Assembly (NCBI GenBank): GCA_002453475.1
Contig: DKGY01000060.1
Coordinates: forward strand, 23,501 to 29,018
Direction of reading: 5' to 3'
DNA: 5,518 bases
DNA from: Clostridium sp. UBA6758
Lineage (GTDB): Bacteria; Bacillota; Clostridia; Clostridiales; Clostridiaceae
Shown here: piece after piece, positions 1 to 5,518 of the stretch
Numbering within the stretch: position 1 is the stretch's first letter
Layout: each line of letters opens with the position of its first letter
Made by a program: the position numbers and the translations under genes
The notes under the pieces: generated by a model
Told to the model about the DNA's origin: nothing
Seen by the model: only the letters and a program-made list of their open reading frames with translations
The model's database searches: none

Positions 1-1
1 A

Positions 2-1111
2 AAAAGTAATGAAGAATTAGAATCAGTATTTGTTGTTGCTGATATTCTTCGTGCAATGAGAAAAAATAATATATCGACAAAAATATTTGATAGCGGATTA
101 GGCATTTCAGTATTTAGAGATAATTCAACTAGAACTAGATTTAGTTTTGCTAGTGCATGCAACTTATTAGGACTAGAGGTACAAGATCTCGATGAAGGAA
201 AATCTCAAATAGCTCATGGAGAAACTGTACGTGAAACTGCAAATATGATTTCTTTTATGGCAGACATAATTGGGATTAGAGATGATATGTTTATAGGAAA
301 AGGCAATGCTTATATGAAAGAAGTTTCTAATGCTGTTCAGGAAGGCTATGCTGATGGAGTATTAGAACAACGTCCAACTCTTGTTAACTTACAATGTGAT
401 ATAGACCATCCAACTCAATGTATGGCAGATTTATTACACTTAATCCACTATTTTGGTGGAGTGGAAAATTTAAAAGGTAAAAAATTAGCTATGACTTGGG
501 CTTATTCACCTTCTTATGGTAAACCACTTTCGGTTCCACAAGGAGTTATAGGACTGATGACAAGAATGGGAATGGATGTTGTACTAGCACATCCAGAAGG
601 ATATGATGTACTTCCTGAAGTAGTGGAAGTTGCTAGGGAAAATGTAGAAAAAAATGGAGGAAGCTTCATAAAGACTAATTCTATGAAAGAAGCATTTGAA
701 AATGCAGATATAGTTTATCCAAAAAGTTGGGCACCTTTTAAAGCTATGGAAAAGCGTACAGAACTATATTCAAAGGGAGATAGAGCTGGTATTGATGAAC
801 TTGAGAAAGAATTGTTGATAGAAAATACTAAATATAAGGATTGGGAGTGCAATGAAAAAATGATGGAACTCACTAAATATGGAAAAGCATTATATCTTCA
901 TTGTTTACCAGCTGATATAACAGGAGTAAATTGTGCAAATGGAGAAGTAGAGAAATCTGTATTTGATCGTTACCGTGAATTACTATACCGTGAAGCTGGG
1001 TTTAAACCATATATAATTGCAGCCATGATGTTATTAAGTAAAGTTAAGGATCCTATAGCTACTTTTGAGAAATTGCTAGAAGAAGACAATCCAAGATTTA
1101 TAGAAAAGTAA
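2..1111 (+). CDS. ygeW: Knotted carbamoyltransferase YgeW, 5'-truncated by window edge
   Basis: This is a member of the aspartate/ornithine carbamoyltransferase superfamily, cytoplasmic, and closest to E. coli YgeW (396 aa from memory). The reading frame is open from base 2, and the 18 residues before the Met at 56 align with YgeW, so the true start lies about 27-30 codons upstream of the window; 369 residues are visible. Counting the Met at 56 as 1, the carbamoyl-phosphate motif STRT is at 24-27, HPTQ at 118-121, the proline-containing segment expected to form the trefoil knot at about 147-162 (TWAYSPSYGKPLSVPQ), KSWAP at 223-227 and HCLPAD at 282-287. These are the YgeW versions of the motifs, not those of ArgF or PyrB. 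The family's physiological substrate was long unknown; its structure was solved without a confirmed activity. Beside ygfK and ssnA, a role in removing a carbamoyl group from a ureido intermediate of urate breakdown, yielding carbamoyl phosphate, is an inference. The stop is TAA at 1109-1111. Confidence 0.95.
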   Translation, partial: KSNEELESVFVVADILRAMRKNNISTKIFDSGLGISVFRDNSTRTRFSFASACNLLGLEVQDLDEGKSQIAHGETVRETANMISFMADIIGIRDDMFIGKGNAYMKEVSNAVQEGYADGVLEQRPTLVNLQCDIDHPTQCMADLLHLIHYFGGVENLKGKKLAMTWAYSPSYGKPLSVPQGVIGLMTRMGMDVVLAHPEGYDVLPEVVEVARENVEKNGGSFIKTNSMKEAFENADIVYPKSWAPFKAMEKRTELYSKGDRAGIDELEKELLIENTKYKDWECNEKMMELTKYGKALYLHCLPADITGVNCANGEVEKSVFDRYRELLYREAGFKPYIIAAMMLLSKVKDPIATFEKLLEEDNPRFIEK

Positions 1112-1138
1112 ATAATAAATAGATTAATTGAATTACAT

Positions 1139-1173
1139 AGTTACTTAAGGGTATTTAATACTTTTAAGTAACT
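1139..1173 (+). promoter_or_regulatory. Strong hairpin between ygeW and ygfK
   Basis: The arms agttacttaa (1139-1148) and ttaagtaact (1164-1173) are perfect reverse complements. In RNA the stem continues through two G-U pairs (1149-1150 with 1162-1163) and four more pairs (1151-1154 with 1158-1161) to a three-base loop (1155-1157), giving a 16-pair stem. No U-run follows on either strand, so it is not a typical intrinsic terminator. It ends 11 bases before the ygfK ribosome binding site. A role in mRNA processing or stability, or in tuning expression between ygeW and ygfK, is possible but is inference. Confidence 0.6.
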
Positions 1174-1184
1174 TATGAATTATA

Positions 1185-1192
1185 AGGGGGAG
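1185..1192 (+). promoter_or_regulatory. Ribosome binding site of ygfK
   Basis: AGGGGGAG lies five bases before the ATG at 1198 and fixes that start. The same eight bases at the same distance precede ssnA. The site has GGGGG in place of the consensus GGAGG, so pairing with 16S rRNA is good but not perfect. Confidence 0.85.
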
Positions 1193-1197
1193 TAAAT

Positions 1198-4100
1198 ATG
1201 AGTGACAAAATGCGTCCAATAAGTTTTGAAAAACTCATTAACTGGATTTTTACTGAACTTAAAACTAAAGAAAGTATTTTTGGAATTCATAAAGATAAGT
1301 TTTACTACGGAATCCCTAATAATACTATTCCTTTTTTAGGTGAGAGTTTAGGCCTACCAATTGGACCAGCAGCAGGGCCTAGTTCACAATTGGCTCAAAA
1401 TATTATAGCGGCTTATCTTACTGGGAGTAGATTTATTGAATTAAAGACAGTTCAGATTATTGATGGAGAAGATCTTCCAGTATTAAAACCATGTATTAAT
1501 GCTGAGGACGAATGCTATAACGTAGAGTGGTCTACAGAACTTACTGTAGAGGAAGCCTATGAGGAATATGTGAAAGCTTGGATTATATTACATGTTTTAA
1601 TGAAGGAACTTAATTTAAGCCAGGAAAGAGACTTTGTTTTTAATATGAGTGTAGGATATGATTTGGATGGAATAAAATCAGATAAAATAAACTCCTATAT
1701 AGAAAATATGAAAAATTCAGTAAATTCAAAAATATGGAAGGAATCTTTGCAAGTGTTGGAGAATAATATAGAAAAATTTTATAGATTTTCTATTGAAGAC
1801 TTAAATAAAATTTCTTCAAGGTTGTGTAATTCAATTACACTATCCACTCTACATGGATGTCCTCCACAAGAAATAGAAAGAATTGCTACCTATTTATTAA
1901 AAGAAAAACATCTTCATACATTTGTAAAAATGAATCCTACATTGCTTGGTGAAGAGTTTGTAAGAGAAACTTTTAATAAAATGGGTTATGAATATATAAA
2001 ATTAAATTCACATCATTTTAAAAACGATCTGAAATACGATGATGGAATAAAAATGATAAAAAAATTAAAAGAAGTGGCTACAATGGAAAATTTGGAGATA
2101 GGAGTAAAACTTACTAATACTCTTCCAGTAAGGGTATTAAATGAAGAATTACCAGGAGAAGAGATGTACATGTCAGGGAGATCTTTATATCCTTTAACAA
2201 TTAATTTAGCAAGTAAACTTTCTAAGGAATTTGAAGGAAAGTTATATATTTCATATTCCGGTGGAGCAGAATCCTTTAATGTAGAGAAGATATTTGCAAC
2301 AGGAATATGTCCAGTAACTTTTGCTACTACAATATTAAAACCAGGTGGTTATGAAAGAATTGAACAGATAGCTAAAAAGGTAGAGCCACTTATTTCTAAT
2401 AGAAAGTTAACAATTGATATGCAATTACTAGAAATACTGGCAAAGGAATCAATTAATGATAAGCATCACCTTAAGGGAGCAAGGATTGTTAAAAGTAGAA
2501 AGATAGATAGGGAATTACCTATATATAATTGCACTATTGCACCTTGTAGTGAAGGTTGTCCCATAGCTCAACAGATTCCAAAGTATATAGAGCTTGTAGG
2601 AGATGGAAAATATGATGAAGCTTTTGAAGTAATAGTTAGAGATAATGCAGCTCCAGCTATAACAGGGACCATATGTAATCATAATTGTCAATATAAATGT
2701 ACTAGACTAGATTATGATAGTTCTTTAGAAATTAGAAGAATCAAAAAAATGGCCGTGGATAATGCTGAAGACACCTATACAAAGAATATAAAGGCAAGCC
2801 CAATTAAAAGTCATAAAAATGTAGCTATCATAGGAGCTGGTGTAGCAGGGTTATCAACAGCTCTATATCTTAGAAGAAATGGTATTAATGTAGAAGTATT
2901 TGAAAAAAGGGATAAACCATATGGGGTTATAAACTATGTAATTCCAAATTTTAGAATAGATAATTCAATTTTAGAACAGGATTTTCAAATGGTTAAAAGC
3001 CATGGAGTAAAGGTAACCTATGGGATAGCTGAACAGGTTGATTTAAATATTCTAAAGGAAAATTTTGATTATATTGTCCTTGCAACTGGAGCTTGGAAGC
3101 CAGGATATATTACCCTTAAAAAAGGTAATGATAGAGTCTTAAACGCTATTCAATTCTTAGAAGAGTTTAAAAAAAATAGTGAGGATATAAAACTAGGCAC
3201 TCATGTATGCGTTATTGGTGGAGGGGACGTAGCTATGGATGTAGCTCGTGCTGCTAAAAGGGTTAATGGAGTTGAAAAGGTAACCATTATATATAGGAGA
3301 ACTAAAGATTTAATGCCTGCTAGTAAAGAAGAAATTAGATTAGCTGTTGATGATGGTATTGAATTTAAAGAGTTATTATACCCTGTAGCTTTAGAAGATA
3401 ATAACCTTGTTTGTGAAAGAATGATTTTAGGAGAACAAGATAAATCAGGTAGAAAAAGTCCAATTTCTTTAGGAAAATATGAAGAGATTAATGCAACTAC
3501 AGTTATAGCTGCTGTTGGAGAAAAAGTAGATTCGAAATTCTTTGGGAATCTTGGTATAGAGTTAAATTCTAAAGGACTTCCTGAAGTAAACAGTAAATGT
3601 GAAACTAATATATCTAATGTATATGTAGCTGGAGATGCTAAAAATGGTCCAGGTACAATAGTAGAAGCAATGTCTCATGGGAAAATTATAGCTAGGGATA
3701 TTTTAAGAAAAGAAAATATGCCTTGTGATTTCTGTAGAACTGAGAAAAATACTTGTGGATATGAACTTAAAAAATCCTATGAAAGAAAAGGTGTACTACT
3801 TGAAACAATACCTTCTAAGGAGGAGGCTATCAGATGTCTCAAATGCAATAAGATTTGTGAAATATGTGTAGATGTTTGTCCTAATAGAGCAAATATGTTT
3901 ATAGAAATTAAAGACGGTCCTATAGCAGGTCATCAAATTATACATTTAGATGGTATGTGCAATGAATGTGGCAATTGTGGAGTATTCTGTCCATATAAAG
4001 GTAATCCTTACAAGGATAAAATAACTATATTTTGGGGTGAGGAAGATTTTGAAAATAGTAGCAATTCAGGTTTCTATGTTATAGATTCTAGTATAGGTAT

Positions 4101-4230
4101 TTGTAAAATTCGAGATGAAAAAGGTAAAATTTTTAATTGGTGTATTAAAGAAAAGAACTCAGAATCAATCTCAGCAGAAATGAAAGGTATTATAGAAACT
4201 TGTATAAAGAGACATGAATATAGAATCTAG
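1198..4230 (+). CDS. ygfK: YgfK-type iron-sulfur flavoprotein oxidoreductase ('putative selenate reductase subunit')
   Basis: This 1010-residue cytoplasmic multidomain redox protein closely matches E. coli YgfK (about 1030 aa). Domains in order: (a) 1 to ~430, a dihydroorotate-dehydrogenase-like FMN-type barrel with GLPIGPAAGP (52-61), ELKTVQ (81-86), HGCPP (219-223), KMNP (244-247), KLTNT (304-308) and YSGG (353-356); (b) ~440-510, a dihydropyrimidine-dehydrogenase-type Fe-S domain with C445, C450, C454, C493, C497 and C501; (c) ~540-840, a GltD-like FAD/NAD(P)H module with GAGVAG (546-551), E569, ATG (629-631), a second nucleotide fold GGGDVAMD (674-681) and VAGDAKNG (810-817); (d) ~880-935, a two-cluster ferredoxin domain with C883/887/890/894-P and C921/924/927/931-P. 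No signal peptide, membrane segment, molybdopterin motif or selenocysteine codon is seen. It probably passes electrons between NAD(P)H, Fe-S clusters and an FMN site where a ring substrate is reduced or oxidised. The label 'selenate reductase' comes from E. coli genetics. Context with ygeW and ssnA fits anaerobic urate breakdown (inference). Identity as YgfK is very secure; the exact reaction is not. Confidence 0.96.
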   Translation: MSDKMRPISFEKLINWIFTELKTKESIFGIHKDKFYYGIPNNTIPFLGESLGLPIGPAAGPSSQLAQNIIAAYLTGSRFIELKTVQIIDGEDLPVLKPCINAEDECYNVEWSTELTVEEAYEEYVKAWIILHVLMKELNLSQERDFVFNMSVGYDLDGIKSDKINSYIENMKNSVNSKIWKESLQVLENNIEKFYRFSIEDLNKISSRLCNSITLSTLHGCPPQEIERIATYLLKEKHLHTFVKMNPTLLGEEFVRETFNKMGYEYIKLNSHHFKNDLKYDDGIKMIKKLKEVATMENLEIGVKLTNTLPVRVLNEELPGEEMYMSGRSLYPLTINLASKLSKEFEGKLYISYSGGAESFNVEKIFATGICPVTFATTILKPGGYERIEQIAKKVEPLISNRKLTIDMQLLEILAKESINDKHHLKGARIVKSRKIDRELPIYNCTIAPCSEGCPIAQQIPKYIELVGDGKYDEAFEVIVRDNAAPAITGTICNHNCQYKCTRLDYDSSLEIRRIKKMAVDNAEDTYTKNIKASPIKSHKNVAIIGAGVAGLSTALYLRRNGINVEVFEKRDKPYGVINYVIPNFRIDNSILEQDFQMVKSHGVKVTYGIAEQVDLNILKENFDYIVLATGAWKPGYITLKKGNDRVLNAIQFLEEFKKNSEDIKLGTHVCVIGGGDVAMDVARAAKRVNGVEKVTIIYRRTKDLMPASKEEIRLAVDDGIEFKELLYPVALEDNNLVCERMILGEQDKSGRKSPISLGKYEEINATTVIAAVGEKVDSKFFGNLGIELNSKGLPEVNSKCETNISNVYVAGDAKNGPGTIVEAMSHGKIIARDILRKENMPCDFCRTEKNTCGYELKKSYERKGVLLETIPSKEEAIRCLKCNKICEICVDVCPNRANMFIEIKDGPIAGHQIIHLDGMCNECGNCGVFCPYKGNPYKDKITIFWGEEDFENSSNSGFYVIDSSIGICKIRDEKGKIFNWCIKEKNSESISAEMKGIIETCIKRHEYRI

Positions 4231-4263
4231 ATATATTTAATTAAGGTTATATTAGTTAATCTA
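4228..4263 (+). promoter_or_regulatory. Weak imperfect hairpin at the ygfK stop / ssnA leader
   Basis: TAGA (4228-4231) can pair with TCTA (4260-4263). After a five-base bulge, TTAATTAA (4237-4244) can pair with TTAGTTAA (4252-4259) with one G-U pair, leaving a seven-base loop. The stem includes the ygfK stop codon and ends two bases before the ssnA ribosome binding site. It is nearly all A-U pairs in an AT-rich gap and may be chance. No U-run follows, so it is not a terminator. Confidence 0.25.
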
Positions 4264-4264
4264 T

Positions 4265-4272
4265 AGGGGGAG
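4265..4272 (+). promoter_or_regulatory. Ribosome binding site of ssnA
   Basis: AGGGGGAG lies five bases before the ATG at 4278, identical in sequence and spacing to the site in front of ygfK. It supports ATG 4278 as the ssnA start, giving the N-terminus MLLVGNGKVV expected for this amidohydrolase family. Confidence 0.85.
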
Positions 4273-4277
4273 TGAAA

Positions 4278-5518
4278 ATGCTACTAGTAGGTAATGGGAA
4301 AGTTGTAACCAGAGATGATCCAAATTCAATTATAGATGATGGATGTATAGCTATAGAAAAAAATAAAATTGTAGAAGTAGGAATTACAAAAACTTTAAAA
4401 GAAAAATACTTAGATTATAAATTCATTGATGCAAGAGAAAAATTAATAATGCCAGGTTTTATAAATACACATATGCATTATTACAGTACTTTTGCTAGAG
4501 GAATTGCTAATGATAGTCCTCCAGCAAAATGCTTTTCAGATATATTGAAGGGACTATGGTGGAGATTAGACAAAAAATTAACCCTAAATGATGTTTATTA
4601 TAGTGCAATAGTACCAATGATTGATCAAATTAAAAATGGTGTAACAACTTCCTTTGATCATCATGCCAGTCCGCATGCTTTAAGGGGTAGTTTATTTACT
4701 ATTGCAGATGCAGCTAAGGAAGTTGGTATCAGAAGCAACTTAAGTTATGAAACTTCTGACAGAGATGGAGATATAGTAGCAAAACAAGGTATTGAGGAAA
4801 ATATTGAATTTATAAAGTATTGTAATGAAAAAAAGGACGAAATGATAAAAGGATTGTTTGGACTTCATGCATCTATGACTATTAGTGAAAATACTTTAGA
4901 GAGATGTCTAACAGCAATAGAGGGTTTAAATACAGGATTTCATGTACACTGTGCTGAGGGAATTGAAGATGTACAAGATTCTATAGAAAAGTATGGTGTA
5001 GGAGTAATTGAAAGATGGTATAAAAGAGGCGTTCTTTCTAATAAGACAATAGCTGTTCATTGTGTACACCTAACTGATGAGGAAATGGATATGCTTAAAG
5101 AAAAGAACACCATAGTAGTTAATAATCCTCAATCTAATATGGGAAATGCAGTAGGAGCATCACCAATTTTAAAAATGACTAAGAAAGAAATATTGTTGGG
5201 TCTAGGAACAGATGGCTATACTTCAGATATTCTAGAATCTTATAAAACCGGAAGTGTTATTCAAAGGCATGAAGCTAAAGATTCAACAGTAGCTTGGGGA
5301 GAATTTCCACAAATACTTTTCAAAGGTAATAGAGTTATAGCTGAAAGATTTATAGATAGTTCTATAGGAGTTATAAAGGAAGGTGCTTTAGCTGATGTAA
5401 TAATTGTTGACTATAATTCTCCAACACCTATAAATAAAGATAATATAGATAGTCATATTTTATTTGGAGTTAGTGGAAGACATGTTGAAACCACTATTAT
5501 AAATGGGAAGATTATGAG
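4278..5518 (+). CDS. ssnA: SsnA-type metal-dependent amidohydrolase, 3'-truncated by window edge
   Basis: This is a cytoplasmic amidohydrolase of the guanine deaminase/chlorohydrolase-like group, closest to E. coli SsnA (442 aa from memory). 413 codons are visible without a stop, so about 30 residues are missing at the C-terminus. Motifs: the metal pair H65-x-H67 in NTHMHYYS (63-70), DHHAS (127-131), H197 in GLHA, HVHCAE (222-227) with H224 as the likely metal ligand and E227 as the likely catalytic acid/base, H261 and H264 in HCVH, NNPQSN (282-287) and the metal-site Asp D312 in GTDGY. The C-terminal segment DYNSPTP with a following NGK is typical of the family. The full residue set suggests an active hydrolase that cleaves a C-N bond of a ring or amine substrate; the substrate cannot be read from sequence. 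The gene starts 47 bases after ygfK, and ygfK-ssnA adjacency is also found in E. coli. A role in urate-derived ring hydrolysis is inference from context. An older E. coli link of ssnA to stationary-phase viability does not define its chemistry. Confidence 0.94.
   Translation, partial: MLLVGNGKVVTRDDPNSIIDDGCIAIEKNKIVEVGITKTLKEKYLDYKFIDAREKLIMPGFINTHMHYYSTFARGIANDSPPAKCFSDILKGLWWRLDKKLTLNDVYYSAIVPMIDQIKNGVTTSFDHHASPHALRGSLFTIADAAKEVGIRSNLSYETSDRDGDIVAKQGIEENIEFIKYCNEKKDEMIKGLFGLHASMTISENTLERCLTAIEGLNTGFHVHCAEGIEDVQDSIEKYGVGVIERWYKRGVLSNKTIAVHCVHLTDEEMDMLKEKNTIVVNNPQSNMGNAVGASPILKMTKKEILLGLGTDGYTSDILESYKTGSVIQRHEAKDSTVAWGEFPQILFKGNRVIAERFIDSSIGVIKEGALADVIIVDYNSPTPINKDNIDSHILFGVSGRHVETTIINGKIM

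Noticed and set aside
56..58. ATG at 56 as the start of the carbamoyltransferase
   Set aside because: The frame is open to base 2, the upstream residues align with the YgeW N-terminal helix, and no ribosome binding site precedes this ATG. The gene is cut by the window edge.
2..1111. Ordinary ornithine or aspartate carbamoyltransferase (argF/pyrB)
   Set aside because: The motif context (DNSTRTRFSF, TWAYSPSYGKP, KSWAP, HCLPAD) is YgeW-specific and neither arginine nor pyrimidine genes are adjacent.
1128..1157. Possible promoter TTGAAT ... TATTTA with an 18-base spacer in the ygeW-ygfK gap
   Set aside because: Both boxes deviate from consensus and such matches are expected by chance in AT-rich DNA. 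The -10 box would also sit inside the hairpin.
1139..1173. Rho-independent terminator after ygeW
   Set aside because: The hairpin is strong but AU-rich and has no U-run after it on either strand.
3834..3851. Internal translation start in ygfK after AAGGAGGAGG
   Set aside because: The ATG is out of frame and meets a stop after five codons; no alternative protein results.
1198..4230. YgfK as a true selenate reductase
   Set aside because: No molybdopterin-binding domain, Tat signal or selenate reductase catalytic subunit features are visible. The name comes from E. coli genetic data, and the domains point to flavin/Fe-S redox chemistry.
1..5518. Genes on the - strand, tRNA/rRNA genes, CRISPR arrays, insertion sequences
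   Set aside because: Nearly all bases are taken up by three strong + strand genes. I saw no clustered direct repeats, tRNA-like folds or transposase motifs, and the two gaps (86 and 47 bases) are too short for them.

Overview
The window is AT-rich DNA (roughly two-thirds A+T by eye, with A/T favoured at third codon positions). It carries three genes in a row on the + strand and no gene on the - strand. Base composition, strong G-rich ribosome binding sites and the gene content point to an anaerobic member of the Clostridia. I cannot name a species from the sequence.

Layout: (1) 2-1111, a knotted carbamoyltransferase of the YgeW family, cut at its 5' end by the window edge; (2) 1112-1197, a short gap with a strong hairpin and the ygfK ribosome binding site; (3) 1198-4230, a complete 1010-residue YgfK-type iron-sulfur flavoprotein, usually annotated as 'putative selenate reductase subunit'; (4) 4231-4277, a 47-base gap with an identical ribosome binding site; (5) 4278-5518, an SsnA-type amidohydrolase of which 413 codons are visible, cut at its 3' end. 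The short same-strand gaps, and the absence of a convincing terminator or promoter between genes, suggest one transcription unit.

ygeW, ygfK and ssnA belong to the gene set that recent gut-microbiome work linked to anaerobic uric acid (purine) breakdown, together with ygeX, ygeY, hyuA and xanthine dehydrogenase genes that may lie outside this window. In that reading (an inference here), YgfK does redox chemistry on the purine-derived ring, SsnA hydrolyses a C-N bond of a ring intermediate, and YgeW handles a ureido/carbamoyl group, possibly releasing carbamoyl phosphate for ATP synthesis.

The most interesting protein is YgfK. Its domain order looks like a permuted dihydropyrimidine dehydrogenase: the FMN-type barrel is N-terminal instead of sitting after the FAD/NADPH module. 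It also has a cysteine triplet (C843, C846, C853) that I do not recall in the E. coli homologue, and only six of the eight expected ligands for its internal iron-sulfur domain. I see no molybdenum-enzyme features supporting the selenate reductase label. The system is not undescribed as a whole, but these points merit checking.
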